64,000 nt of DNA from Streptomyces shenzhenensis. Lineage in GTDB: Bacteria > Actinomycetota > Actinomycetes > Streptomycetales > Streptomycetaceae. The position numbers were made by a program, and so were the translations under genes. This document shows positions 1 to 8,712 of the stretch, piece after piece. The stretch spans positions 1 through 64,000 of the forward strand of contig NZ_PENI01000032.1 in assembly GCF_003688995.1 (NCBI RefSeq), read 5' to 3'. Every line of letters starts with the position of its first letter. Within the stretch, counting starts at the first letter, position 1. The notes under the pieces were generated by a model, which ran no database searches, was not told where the DNA came from, and saw only the letters and a program-made list of their open reading frames with translations.

Positions 1-1
1 G

Positions 2-334
2 GTCACCAACGCCCGTACCTCCAACGCCGACTGCGGTATCGCCGCCGGCACCCTGACCTGCTCCGGTGGTCCGCTGGCCGTCGGTGAGAGCCACACCATC
101 ACCGTCCGCGCCAACGCGCCGATCCCCCAGCAGACCGTCGTGCTCGACAACTGCGTCAAGGTCACGGGTGCGGAGCCCGACCCCAACCCCGACAACAACA
201 ACTCCTGCGTCCAGACCGAGGTCCCCGGGATCCCGGTCATCGACCCGGCCATCGGTGGCGCGGCCGCCGCGGCCGCCCTCGGCGGCTTCCTCCTGATCCG
301 CCGCCGCCGCCTCAACACCGGAGCCGCCCTCTGA
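2..334 (+). CDS. C-terminal part of a secreted surface protein (DUF11-like repeat), 5' truncated by window edge
   Basis: The frame is already open at base 2 and stops at 334, so only the last 110 residues are visible. They hold the end of a beta-rich repeat with two cysteine pairs (DCGIAAGTLTC, then DNCVKV and NNSCVQT), the look of a DUF11/CARDB-type extracellular repeat. After that come a Pro/Ile linker, a hydrophobic Ala/Gly/Leu stretch and an Arg-rich tail (LIRRRRLN). This is the arrangement of an exported protein anchored by a single C-terminal membrane helix. The N-terminal signal peptide would lie outside the window. A strong hairpin follows 30 bases after the stop. Confidence 0.6.
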   Translation, partial: VTNARTSNADCGIAAGTLTCSGGPLAVGESHTITVRANAPIPQQTVVLDNCVKVTGAEPDPNPDNNNSCVQTEVPGIPVIDPAIGGAAAAAALGGFLLIRRRRLNTGAAL

Positions 335-365
335 CCGACCCCGCACAACCTCTCTGAACAGGCTG

Positions 366-405
366 ACCGGTCCCTCCCCGACACCACGGGGAGGGACCGG
401 TTGTT
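366..405 (+). terminator. Rho-independent type hairpin after the surface protein gene
   Basis: Perfect 14-bp inverted repeat (ACCGGTCCCTCCCC at 366-379, its complement at 388-401) with an 8-base loop, followed by TGTTT. It sits between the convergent genes ending at 334 and 449 and could serve both. Confidence 0.75.
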
Positions 406-448
406 TCCGGCGCCGTGCTGCCTTGCCGTACCGGCCGCGGCGCTCGCG

Positions 449-1126
449 TCACCGCCCGGTCGTCAGTGCCTCGCGTACCCCGGGCTCCTTCGGGCCGAGG
501 AAGTGGGGGTCCGGCCGGAACACCGCCTCCAGGGCCGCCTTGCCCGCCGCGAAGACCTCGCGGACGCCGCCGTAGTACCAGGTGACATCGTGCTCGGCGG
601 CCACGCCGACGCCGTAGGAGTCGATGCCCGCCGTCTCGCACAGCGCCACCGCGCGCCGGATGTGGAAGTCCTGGCTGATCAGCACGGCCCGGTCGACGCC
701 GAAGATCTTCTTCGCCCGGACACAGGAGTCCCAGGTGTCGAAGCCGGCGTAGTCGCTGACGATCCGCCGGTCGGGCACGCCGTGCCGCGTCAGATACGCG
801 CGCATCGCGTCCGGCTCGTCGTACTCCTCCCGGCTGTTGTCGCCGGTGACCAGGACCACCTCGATCCGGCCCGCCCGGTACAGCCGCGTCGCCGCGTCCA
901 GCCGGTGCGCGAGATACGGCGACGGCTCGCCGTTCCACAGGCCCGCGCCGAAGACGACCGCGACCTCGGTGCGTGGCGCGTCCGCGGTGGTGCGGAGCCG
1001 GTCGGCCGTGGACAGGTGCAGCCAGGTCGCGGGGGTCAGCGCCAGCAGGCACCCGATCACCACGCCCTGCACCAGCCGCCGCTGCCCGGCCCGGGTGCGC
1101 GGCAGCCGCGGCCGACGAATCCTCAT
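449..1126 (-). CDS. YdcF/SanA family (DUF218) membrane-anchored protein
   Basis: A 225-residue protein. A short basic N-terminus and one hydrophobic helix (VIGCLLALTPATWL) are followed by the DUF218 fold: the VVFGAGLWNGEPSPYLAHRL core, LVTGDNSREEYDE, and the YAGFDTWDSC and SQDFHIRRAV motifs typical of SanA/YdcF. In enterobacteria this family affects envelope barrier function; the substrate is unknown. The frame stays open to 1282, but the ATG at 1126 is preceded by GAGGGGA at the right spacing and starts just before the membrane helix, so it is preferred. Confidence 0.8.
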   Translation of the reverse strand: MRIRRPRLPRTRAGQRRLVQGVVIGCLLALTPATWLHLSTADRLRTTADAPRTEVAVVFGAGLWNGEPSPYLAHRLDAATRLYRAGRIEVVLVTGDNSREEYDEPDAMRAYLTRHGVPDRRIVSDYAGFDTWDSCVRAKKIFGVDRAVLISQDFHIRRAVALCETAGIDSYGVGVAAEHDVTWYYGGVREVFAAGKAALEAVFRPDPHFLGPKEPGVREALTTGR

Positions 1127-1316
1127 GCGGTCCCCTCGTACTCTCCCCGGGTGGCTTCCCCCGGGTCGGCTCCCGCCCTGGAGGACGCTCCACACACTGA
1201 TCCGGTTCGCCCCGGGGGCTCGCCTCACGTCGTACGGTTCGGGGGTGTGATCCGTCGGTAAACGTCCGTGACCATCGTGCAACGGGCAGGCAATCTGGCG
1301 CCGTCAGGATCTCTTC

Positions 1317-2141
1317 ATGACGGCGTCGCCCCGCCCTCGCGACGAGTCCCGTATCCGCCTCGACAGTACGGCGCACCTCATGGACAGCATCAGCAGTCAA
1401 CGCCCGGGCCCGCCCGCCCTGGTGCTCGTGGCGCACGGCAGCCGCGACCCGCGCGCGCTGCACACCGTCCGCGCGCTCATGGAGCGGGTACGGCGGCTGC
1501 GTCCCGCCGTGCCGGTCCGGCTCGGCCACATCGAGCTGAACGAGCCGCTGCTCCCCGACGCCCTCGCCGCCCTCGGGACCGCCCCGGCGGTGCTCGTCCC
1601 GCTGCTGCTCACCCATGGCCACCACGTGAAGCGCGACATCCCGGAGGCGGTCGCCGCCACGGCTCCGCACATGCGCGTGGCCGCTCCGCTGGGCCCGCAC
1701 CCGCTGCTCGTGGACACCTTGTACGCCCGGCTCGTGGCGGCCGGCTGGCGCACTCGGACGAGCGAGGCCACCCGCCGGGGCAGCGGGGTCGTGCTCGCCG
1801 CCGCCGGTTCCCGGGACCCCGGCTCGGCGGTCGACACCCGTCGCACGGCCCGTCTGCTCGCCGACCGCCTGGGCGTGCCGGTCGTCCCCGCCTACGCCTC
1901 GGCCGCGACCCCGACCGTGCCCGCGGCCCTGCGTACGCTGGCCGCCGACGGCCGGCACCGGATCGCGGTGGCCTCCTGCTTCACGGCCCCGGGCCGGTTC
2001 GCCACCCAGTGCGCCGAACAGACCCCGTGGATCGCCTCCGCCCCCCTGGGCGCCCACCCCGCGATGGCCCGCCTGATCCTGCACCGCTACGACCAGGCAC
2101 TGACACGGGCGAGGCCGGAACCGGAACTGGCGTCGGCGTGA
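1317..2141 (+). CDS. Sirohydrochlorin chelatase (CbiX type)
   Basis: A 274-residue cytosolic enzyme with two CbiX repeats. The first holds LVLVAHGSRDPRAL and LTHGHHVKRDI; the second holds VVLAAAGSRDPGSA and ASCFTAPGRFAT. The His in VAHGSRD and the His pair in THGHHVK are the expected metal/tetrapyrrole ligands of the active repeat. Such enzymes insert Fe or Co into sirohydrochlorin for siroheme or B12 synthesis; which metal cannot be told here. Start at 1317 has a weak AGGA eight bases upstream; an internal ATG at 1380 lacks any ribosome site. Confidence 0.85.
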   Translation: MTASPRPRDESRIRLDSTAHLMDSISSQRPGPPALVLVAHGSRDPRALHTVRALMERVRRLRPAVPVRLGHIELNEPLLPDALAALGTAPAVLVPLLLTHGHHVKRDIPEAVAATAPHMRVAAPLGPHPLLVDTLYARLVAAGWRTRTSEATRRGSGVVLAAAGSRDPGSAVDTRRTARLLADRLGVPVVPAYASAATPTVPAALRTLAADGRHRIAVASCFTAPGRFATQCAEQTPWIASAPLGAHPAMARLILHRYDQALTRARPEPELASA

Positions 2142-2154
2142 GCTTCTGAGTGCG

Positions 2155-2256
2155 GGGCCGCAGGGGTCGTCCGACGGTGTCCGTGAACGGCGTCGGCGTG
2201 TGACCGAGGTGGGCGCGGCCTCTCAGGCGCAGGGCCGCAGGGGTCGTCCGACGGTG
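2155..2256. repeat. 25-bp direct repeat pair in the chelatase-dgt gap
   Basis: An identical 25-bp word starting GGGCCGCAGGGG occurs at 2155-2179 and 2232-2256, each preceded by GGCGTCGGCGTG. It looks like a short imperfect tandem duplication. The gap 2142-2601 otherwise holds only the REP-like copy at 2343-2413 and no credible gene. Confidence 0.6.
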
Positions 2257-2342
2257 GGCGTCGCGGGGCAGGCGCGAGTGTGCCAACCGGGGCTGAGCGC
2301 TCCGCTGGACATGCCGCGATGTGCCGTCGGTCGTCCGCGGCG

Positions 2343-2413
2343 CCATCGTGGCTGGTCGGGCCCGCGCGGCGGAGCCACATATCGATACAGCCCCGCGCCC
2401 CTTCAGGGCGCTG
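2343..2413 (-). repeat. Single copy of the intergenic GCGCCCC repeat family
   Basis: In inverted orientation this matches the family clustered at 12,481-12,960: a GCGCCCC-type palindrome, then a segment reading CTGTATCGATATG and GACCAGCCACGATGG on the minus strand. I recall very similar intergenic elements throughout Streptomyces genomes. No coding capacity. Confidence 0.7.
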
Positions 2414-2601
2414 CCGAACCGCAGCGGATTTCACCGGACCTGCTCAGCCTGCCTGGCCCATGCCTGCGCGCTCGTGCCCTTGATGAGCGGTCCACCGGTG
2501 CCCGCCGACCCGGTGTCGTGAACCTCTGACACGCCGCACCCCGACATGCCCCCGCAGACGCGCGGGCGCTCCCGCGCCATCGGAATGTCATGGCCGCCGC
2601 T

Positions 2602-2607
2602 TACTGT
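2602..2607 (+). promoter_or_regulatory. -10 box (TACTGT) for leaderless dgt
   Basis: TACTGT fits the Streptomyces TANNNT -10 consensus and lies exactly six bases before the ATG at 2614. Transcription would then begin at or next to the start codon. No convincing ribosome site precedes this ATG, which supports a leaderless mRNA. The -35 is not clear. Confidence 0.5.
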
Positions 2608-2613
2608 CGAGGC

Positions 2614-3885
2614 ATGGCACCCGCATCCCCCGCCGGCTACGACCCGGCGTCAGCCGACCGCTGGGCACCCGAACCCGACAAGCGCCCGGGCCGTACCGCC
2701 TTCCAGCGCGACCGCGCGCGCGTGCTGCACTCCGCGGCGCTGCGCCGCCTGGCCGGCAAGACCCAGGTGGTGACGCCGGGCACCATGGGCCCGGCCTGGG
2801 ACGCCAGCCCGCGCACCCGGCTCACCCACTCCCTGGAGTGCGCCCAGGTCGGCCGCGAACTGGGCGCCGCCCTCGGCTGCGACCCCGACCTGGTCGAGGC
2901 GGCCTGCCTCTCCCACGACCTGGGCCACCCGCCCTTCGGGCACAACGGGGAGCAGGCGCTCAACGCGTTCGCGCGGGACTGCGGCGGCTTCGAGGGCAAC
3001 GCCCAGTCCCTCAGACTGCTCACCCGCATCGAACCCAAACGCTTCACCCCCGAGGGCTCCGTCGGCCTCAACCTCACCCGCGCGGTCCTCGACGCGGCGA
3101 CCAAGTACCCCTGGCCGCGCGGCGCCCACCCCACCGACCCCGCCTCGCACAAGTTCGGGGTGTACGAGGACGACCGGCCGGTCTTCGACTGGGTCCGCAA
3201 GGAGGCCCCCGGCACCCGCACCTGCTTCGAGGCCCAGGTCATGGACTGGTCCGACGACGTGGCGTACTCGGTGCACGACGTCGAGGACGGCCTGCACGCC
3301 GGCCATATCGACCCCGGCAGCCTGCGCGCCGGCCCGGAACGCCGGTCGGTGTTCGAGGTCGCCGTCGGCCGGTACGTGCCCGCGGACACCGACCCCGCCG
3401 AGCTCGCCGCCGCCCTCGACCGGCTCCAGGACCAGGAGTGGTGGCCGCACGGCTACGACGGCACCGCGGTCGCCCAGGCCCGCCTCAAGGACGCCACCAG
3501 CCAGCTCATCGGCCGGTTCTGCCTGGCCGCCGAGGGCGCCACCCGGGCGGCCTACGGCAACGGCCGGCTCACCCGGTACGGCGCCGAACTCGTCGTACCC
3601 CGGCAGACCCGGATGGAGTGCGCGGTCCTCAAGGCGGTCGCCGACCGGTATGTGATGCAGCGCGCCGAACAGGAGCGGCTCCGCGCCGACCAGCGCGTGG
3701 TCGTCGCCGAACTGGCCGAGGCGCTCACCGCGCGGGCCCCCGACGGCCTCGACCCGCAGTTCCGGGCCCTGTTCGGTACGGCGCCGGACGACAGCGCCCG
3801 CAAGCGGGTGATCGTCGACCAGATCGCCTCGCTCACCGACGCCTCGGCACGCTCGTTGCACGCGCGTCTGACGGGACAGGCGTGA
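2614..3885 (+). CDS. dgt: Deoxyguanosinetriphosphate triphosphohydrolase-like HD protein
   Basis: A 423-residue HD-domain dNTPase. From the chosen start, metal ligands are His72 (THSLEC), His101-Asp102 (SHDLGHPPFGHNGE) and the Asp in MDWSDDVAYSVHD. The N-terminal GRTAFQRDRARVLHSAALRRL block is typical of the dGTPase family. It hydrolyses dNTPs to deoxynucleoside and triphosphate, and so influences dNTP pools. It stands just before an oxidoreductase and dnaG. The frame extends to an upstream ATG at 2590, but the -10 box at 2602 overlaps that stretch, so 2614 is chosen. Confidence 0.88.
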   Translation: MAPASPAGYDPASADRWAPEPDKRPGRTAFQRDRARVLHSAALRRLAGKTQVVTPGTMGPAWDASPRTRLTHSLECAQVGRELGAALGCDPDLVEAACLSHDLGHPPFGHNGEQALNAFARDCGGFEGNAQSLRLLTRIEPKRFTPEGSVGLNLTRAVLDAATKYPWPRGAHPTDPASHKFGVYEDDRPVFDWVRKEAPGTRTCFEAQVMDWSDDVAYSVHDVEDGLHAGHIDPGSLRAGPERRSVFEVAVGRYVPADTDPAELAAALDRLQDQEWWPHGYDGTAVAQARLKDATSQLIGRFCLAAEGATRAAYGNGRLTRYGAELVVPRQTRMECAVLKAVADRYVMQRAEQERLRADQRVVVAELAEALTARAPDGLDPQFRALFGTAPDDSARKRVIVDQIASLTDASARSLHARLTGQA

Positions 3886-4020
3886 CCGACACGTGAGACT
3901 GATGTGATGCATGTGACACGTACGTGACCCTCCGTGGCCTGATCGGGTCACTCCCCCTTCCCGCTTCACGCTCCGTGCGGGACGCTCGCATGTGGCGGCA
4001 CGCTTACGAGGAGGCATCAC

Positions 4021-5283
4021 GTGGTCGACGCGGATCAGACATTCGTCATCGTCGGAGGGGGCCTGGCCGGGGCCAAGGCGGCCGAGACGCTCCGGTCGGA
4101 GGGCTTCACCGGTCGGGTGATACTGATCAGCGACGAACGAGACCGCCCCTATGAGCGCCCGCCGCTGTCCAAGGGCTATCTGCTCGGCAAGGAGGAGCGC
4201 GACAGCGTCTTCGTGCACGAGCCCGCCTGGTACGCGCAGCACGACGTCGAGCTGCACCTCGGCCAGACGGTCGACGCGCTCGACCGCGCCGCGAAGACCG
4301 TCCGCTTCGGCGACGACGGCACCCTCGTCCACTACGACAAGCTGCTGCTCGCCACCGGCGCCGAGCCCCGCCGCCTCGACATCCCCGGCACCGACCTCGC
4401 GGGCGTCCACCATCTGCGCCGTATCGCGCACGCCGAGCGGCTCAAGGGCGTACTCGGCGCGCTCGGCCGGGACAACGGCCATCTGGTGATCGCGGGCGCC
4501 GGCTGGATCGGCCTGGAGGTCGCGGCGGCGGCCCGCCAGTACGGCGCCGAGGTCACCGTGGTCGACCCCGCGCCGACCCCGCTGCACCACGTCCTCGGCC
4601 CCGAGCTGGGCGCCCTCTTCGCCGACCTGCACCGGGAGCACGGGGTCCGCTTCCACTTCGGCGTCCGGCTCACCGAGATCGTCGGCCAGGACGGCATGGT
4701 CCTCGCCGCCCGCACCGACGACGGCGAGGAGCACCCGGCGCACGACGTCCTCGCCGCGATCGGCGCGGCCCCCCGCACCGCGCTCGCGGAGGGGGCCGGC
4801 CTGGAGATCGCCGACCGGGCGCACGGCGGCGGCATCGTGGTGGACGAGCGGCTGCGCACCGCCGACCCCGACATCTACGCGGCCGGCGACGTGGCGTCCT
4901 TCCCGCTCGCCCTGTTCGGCAGCCGGCTGCGGGTGGAGCACTGGGCCAACGCCCTCAACGGCGGCCCCGCGGCGGCCCGCGCGATGCTCGGCGGGGACGT
5001 GACCTACGACCGGGTGCCCTACTTCTTCTCCGACCAGTACGACCTGGGGATGGAGTACAGCGGCTGGGCACCGCCCGGCTCGTACGACCAGGTCGTGATC
5101 CGCGGGGACGCCGGCAAGCGGGAGTTCATCGCGTTCTGGGTGAAGGAGGGCAGGGTGCTCGCCGGGATGAATGTGAATGTGTGGGACGTCACAGACCCCA
5201 TCCAGCAGCTGATCCGCTCCAGGGCCCGGGTGGACACGGAGCGCCTGGCGGATCCGCACGTGCCGTTGTCCGCGCTCGCCTGA
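4021..5283 (+). CDS. FAD/NAD(P)-dependent oxidoreductase, ferredoxin reductase-like
   Basis: A 420-residue flavoprotein. An N-terminal FAD Rossmann motif (IVGGGLAGAKAAE, about residue 9), ATGAEPR, a central NAD(P) motif (IAGAGWIGLEVA, about 157) and the second FAD motif (IYAAGDVA, about 284) appear in the order of the rubredoxin/putidaredoxin reductase family. A C-terminal reductase domain follows. No ferredoxin or P450 partner is next to it, so the electron acceptor is unknown. GTG start with GAGGAGG upstream. Confidence 0.85.
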   Translation: MVDADQTFVIVGGGLAGAKAAETLRSEGFTGRVILISDERDRPYERPPLSKGYLLGKEERDSVFVHEPAWYAQHDVELHLGQTVDALDRAAKTVRFGDDGTLVHYDKLLLATGAEPRRLDIPGTDLAGVHHLRRIAHAERLKGVLGALGRDNGHLVIAGAGWIGLEVAAAARQYGAEVTVVDPAPTPLHHVLGPELGALFADLHREHGVRFHFGVRLTEIVGQDGMVLAARTDDGEEHPAHDVLAAIGAAPRTALAEGAGLEIADRAHGGGIVVDERLRTADPDIYAAGDVASFPLALFGSRLRVEHWANALNGGPAAARAMLGGDVTYDRVPYFFSDQYDLGMEYSGWAPPGSYDQVVIRGDAGKREFIAFWVKEGRVLAGMNVNVWDVTDPIQQLIRSRARVDTERLADPHVPLSALA

Positions 5284-5359
5284 GCGTCTGCCCTCGTCCC
5301 TTGTCCGTCGTCCGTCGGCTGCGGGTTCCCCGTGCCTCTTTGGGGCGCTGTGGTCCCCG

Positions 5360-5365
5360 TAGTAT
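5360..5365 (+). promoter_or_regulatory. -10 box (TAGTAT) for leaderless dnaG
   Basis: TAGTAT is six bases before the GTG at 5372, the same geometry as at dgt. No Shine-Dalgarno sequence is visible, so the dnaG message is probably leaderless. Confidence 0.5.
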
Positions 5366-5371
5366 TCACGT

Positions 5372-7282
5372 GTGGCAGGGCGGATCAACGATGAGGACGT
5401 GAAGGCGGTACGGGACGCGGTCCCGATCGACGCCGTGGTGTCCGAGTACCTCCAGCTGCGCAACGCCGGCGGTGGCAACCTCAAGGGCCTGTGCCCCTTC
5501 CACGACGAGAAGTCGCCGTCCTTCCAGGTCAGTCCGAGCAAGGGGCTCTTCCACTGCTTCGGCTGCCAGGAGGGCGGCGACACCATCACCTTTGTGATGA
5601 AGGTCGACCATCTCTCCTTCTCGGAGGCGGTCGAACGCCTGGCCGCCCAGGCGGGCATCACCCTGCGCTACGAGGAGGGCGGATACAACCCGGCCCACCA
5701 GCGCGGCGAGCGGATCCGCCTGGTCGAGGCCCACAAGATCGCCGCGCAGTGGTACGCGGAACAGCTCGCCACCAGCCCCGAGGCCGAGACCGGCCGGGTC
5801 TTCCTCGCCGAGCGCGGCTTCGACCAGGCGGCGGCCGTGCACTTCGGCGTCGGCTACAGCCCCCAGGGCTGGGACCACCTCACCCGCTATCTGCGCGGCA
5901 AGGGCTTCACCGACAAGGAACTGACCCTCTCCGGCCTCTCCCAGGAGGGCCGCCGCGGCCCCATCGACCGGTTCCGGGGCCGTCTGATGTGGCCGATCCG
6001 GGACATCGGCGGCGAGGTCGTCGGCTTCGGCGCGCGCAAGCTGTACGAGACGGACAACGGCCCCAAGTACCTCAACACCCCCGAGACGGCGATCTACAAG
6101 AAGAGCCAGGTCCTCTACGGCATCGACCTGGCGAAGAAGGAGATCGCCAAGAGCAGCCGCGCGGTGGTCGTCGAGGGCTACACCGATGTGATGGCCTGTC
6201 ATCTGGCCGGGGTCACCACGGCCATCGCCACCTGCGGCACGGCCTTCGGCGGCGAGCACATCAAGATCCTGCGCCGGCTGCTCATGGACAACGGCTCGGC
6301 GCGGGTGATCTTCACGTTCGACGGGGACGCGGCGGGTCAGAAGGCCGCGCTGCGGGCCTTCGAGGACGACCAGAAGTTCGCCGCCGAGACGTACATCGCC
6401 ATCGCACCGGACGGCATGGACCCCTGCGAGCTGCGGCTGGCGAAGGGCGACGAGGCGGTGGTCGACCTGACCGAACCCCGCACCCCCCTCTTCGAGTTCG
6501 CCCTCCGCCAGATCGTCGCCCGCTACGACCTGGACACCCCGGCGGGCCGCGCGGCCGCCCTGGACGAGGCCGCGCCCGTCGTCGCCCGCATCAAGAACAG
6601 CGGCGCGCAGCACGAGGTCGCGGTCGAACTCGCCGGCCTGCTCGGCATCCTGGACACCCAGTTCGTGGTCAAGCGGGTGGCCCAGCTGGCGCGTTGGGCG
6701 CGTGAGCGCGGCGGTGGCGGCCGGAACCCGGCGTCGGCCCCCGGCCCGCAGCAGCAGTTCGAGGCGGCGGGCCCGCGCCGGAACGGCTCAGGCCCCGCGC
6801 TCAACCTGCGCAACCCGGTCTACGCCACGGAACGCGAACTGCTGAAACTCGCCCTCCAGCGCCCCGAGTTGGTCTCCCCGGCGTTCGACGCGTACGGCGT
6901 CGACGAGTTCACCGCCGTCCCGTACGCGGCGGTCCGCCAGGCCGTCATGGAGGCGGGCGGCGCCGAGTACGGCGTACAGGATCCGCAGGAGTTCCTGATC
7001 CGGGTGCGCGAGGAGGCCCCGGACGACATGGTGCGGGCGATGGTCACGGAACTGGCCGTCGAGGCCATCATGCGCCGCACGGTCGACGAGACCTACGCGG
7101 GCGAACAGCTCGTGACCGTCCGCCGCCGGGCCGTGGAGCGGCGGATCCGGGACATCCAGGGCACCGTCCGCCGTCTGGAGGCGGGCGGCGACCCCGCCCG
7201 ACTGGCCGCGGCCCGCAACGAGTTGTGGGTCCTCCAGCAGTACGACCAGGCCCTGAAGGTGCACGGCGCAGCCGCGCTGTGA
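5372..7282 (+). CDS. dnaG: DNA primase DnaG
   Basis: A 636-residue primase that makes RNA primers at the replication fork. The N-terminal zinc-binding domain has Cys41, His44, Cys62 and Cys65 (CPFHDEKSP, HCFGC). The Toprim catalytic core shows the acidic VVVEGYTDVMA and the FDGDAAG DxD metal site. The C-terminal part (after about 480) is the helicase-interacting domain. It is followed directly by a sigma-70 gene, echoing the dnaG-rpoD macromolecular synthesis arrangement. Confidence 0.95.
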   Translation: MAGRINDEDVKAVRDAVPIDAVVSEYLQLRNAGGGNLKGLCPFHDEKSPSFQVSPSKGLFHCFGCQEGGDTITFVMKVDHLSFSEAVERLAAQAGITLRYEEGGYNPAHQRGERIRLVEAHKIAAQWYAEQLATSPEAETGRVFLAERGFDQAAAVHFGVGYSPQGWDHLTRYLRGKGFTDKELTLSGLSQEGRRGPIDRFRGRLMWPIRDIGGEVVGFGARKLYETDNGPKYLNTPETAIYKKSQVLYGIDLAKKEIAKSSRAVVVEGYTDVMACHLAGVTTAIATCGTAFGGEHIKILRRLLMDNGSARVIFTFDGDAAGQKAALRAFEDDQKFAAETYIAIAPDGMDPCELRLAKGDEAVVDLTEPRTPLFEFALRQIVARYDLDTPAGRAAALDEAAPVVARIKNSGAQHEVAVELAGLLGILDTQFVVKRVAQLARWARERGGGGRNPASAPGPQQQFEAAGPRRNGSGPALNLRNPVYATERELLKLALQRPELVSPAFDAYGVDEFTAVPYAAVRQAVMEAGGAEYGVQDPQEFLIRVREEAPDDMVRAMVTELAVEAIMRRTVDETYAGEQLVTVRRRAVERRIRDIQGTVRRLEAGGDPARLAAARNELWVLQQYDQALKVHGAAAL

Positions 7283-7535
7283 CCCTCAGCCCCCGGCTGG
7301 TCACGGAACGGTCGCAAAAAGTCGTCGCACGACTCTCGTGGCGGTGATGTGTCTTACCCCACACTGGGGTGCGGTGCCTGAGTCCTTGGAGCGCGGCCGA
7401 TCCGTCCCCCACGGGTCCCACATCCCCGCGGTTCCGCTCATGACGTACGGGACGGACAGCGGCGAGGCCGTCGACTCCGCCCCCGAAGTACCGCTGCCGC
7501 ACGCCCGGGCAGCGATCATCCTGGAGGTCGCCCCC

Positions 7536-8663
7536 GTGCAGACCCAGACCCTCGCCCAGACCGACACCAGCACGACGGACGCGCCGGACGCCGAGACCGG
7601 CGTCCTGGTGACCGTGCCCGCGCAGAGCCGCGCCGCGCTGCACCCCGAGTCGGAGCCGGAAGGCCCGGCCGGGCCCGCCGAGCCGCCGGCCGAGGCGTTC
7701 GCCGAGGCGCCGGAGTCCGCCGAACCGCCCGCCGCCCGCGCCGAGACCGGCGGCCCCACCTCGGACCTGTTCCGTCAGTATCTGCGCGAGATCGGCCGCA
7801 TCCCGCTGCTCACCGCGGCCGAGGAGGTCGAACTCGCCCGCCGGGTCGAGGCCGGCCTGTTCGCCGAGGAGAAGCTCGGCAGCACCCCCGACCTGGACAG
7901 CCAGCTCGCCCTCGACCTGGACCGGCTGGTCGTCATGGGCCGGATGGCCAAGCGCCGGCTCATCGAGGCCAATCTGCGCCTCGTGGTCTCCGTCGCCAAG
8001 CGGTACGTCGGCCGCGGACTGACCATGCTCGACCTCGTGCAGGAGGGCAACCTCGGCCTGATCCGCGCCGTGGAGAAGTTCGATTACGCCCGCGGCTACA
8101 AGTTCTCGACGTACGCCACCTGGTGGATCCGGCAGGCCATGTCCCGTGCGCTCGCCGACCAGGCCCGCACCATCCGGGTGCCTGTGCATGTCGTCGAACT
8201 CATCAACCGGGTCGTCCGGGTGCAGCGCCGCCTGCTCCAGGAACGCGGCCACGAGCCCACCCCGGACGAGGTCGCCGCCCATCTCGACCTGCCGCCCGAG
8301 CGGGTCGGCGAGGTGCTGCGGCTCGCCCAGGAGCCGGTGTCGCTGCACGCGCCGGTCGGCGAGGAGGACGATGTCGCCCTCGGCGACCTCATCGAGGACG
8401 GCGACGCCGCGAGCCCCGTGGAGTCCGCCGCCTTCCTGCTGCTCAGGGAGCACCTGGAGGCGGTGCTGTCGACGCTGGGGGAGCGCGAACGGAAGGTCGT
8501 CCAGCTCCGCTACGGGCTGGCCGACGGCCGGCCCCGCACCCTGGAGGAGATAGGGCGCATCTTCGGCGTCACCCGGGAGCGGATCCGGCAGATCGAGTCC
8601 AAGACCCTCAGCAAGCTCCGCGACCACGCCTTCGCCGACCAACTGCGGGGCTACCTCGACTGA
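7536..8663 (+). CDS. hrdA: Principal-type RNA polymerase sigma factor, HrdA-like
   Basis: From GTG 7536 it is a 375-residue group 1/2 sigma factor. An acidic, Pro-rich N-terminus lacks a conserved region 1.1. Region 1.2 (DLFRQYLREIGRIPLL), regions 2.1-2.4 (RYVGRGLTMLDLVQEGN, YATWWIRQAM), region 3 and region 4.2 (TLEEIGRIFGVTRERIRQIE) follow. The frame is open to 7338, but 7536 has GGAGG eight bases before it and the upstream residues are not sigma-like. The symbol hrdA rests on linkage to dnaG in Streptomyces; hrdC or hrdD are alternatives. Confidence 0.72.
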   Translation: MQTQTLAQTDTSTTDAPDAETGVLVTVPAQSRAALHPESEPEGPAGPAEPPAEAFAEAPESAEPPAARAETGGPTSDLFRQYLREIGRIPLLTAAEEVELARRVEAGLFAEEKLGSTPDLDSQLALDLDRLVVMGRMAKRRLIEANLRLVVSVAKRYVGRGLTMLDLVQEGNLGLIRAVEKFDYARGYKFSTYATWWIRQAMSRALADQARTIRVPVHVVELINRVVRVQRRLLQERGHEPTPDEVAAHLDLPPERVGEVLRLAQEPVSLHAPVGEEDDVALGDLIEDGDAASPVESAAFLLLREHLEAVLSTLGERERKVVQLRYGLADGRPRTLEEIGRIFGVTRERIRQIESKTLSKLRDHAFADQLRGYLD

Positions 8664-8665
8664 AC

Positions 8666-8695
8666 GGGGCCGCTCACCACACGGCGAGCGGCCCC
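8666..8695. terminator. Bidirectional hairpin between hrdA and the ABC exporter genes
   Basis: Perfect 10-bp arms GGGGCCGCTC (8666-8675) and complement (8686-8695) lie in the 49-base gap between convergent genes. No long T tract, as is usual in Streptomyces. Confidence 0.65.
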
Positions 8696-8712
8696 TGCAC
8701 GGCGGATTCCGG

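Noticed and set aside
2650..5661. 1003-residue open frame on the minus strand
   Set aside because: It lies antisense to dgt, the oxidoreductase and dnaG, is low-complexity (Gly/Ala/Val/Asp/His) and has no domain; a GC-bias shadow.
7338..7535. 66-residue N-terminal extension of the sigma factor
   Set aside because: No ribosome site at 7,338 and non-sigma-like sequence, whereas GTG 7,536 has GGAGG at ideal spacing.
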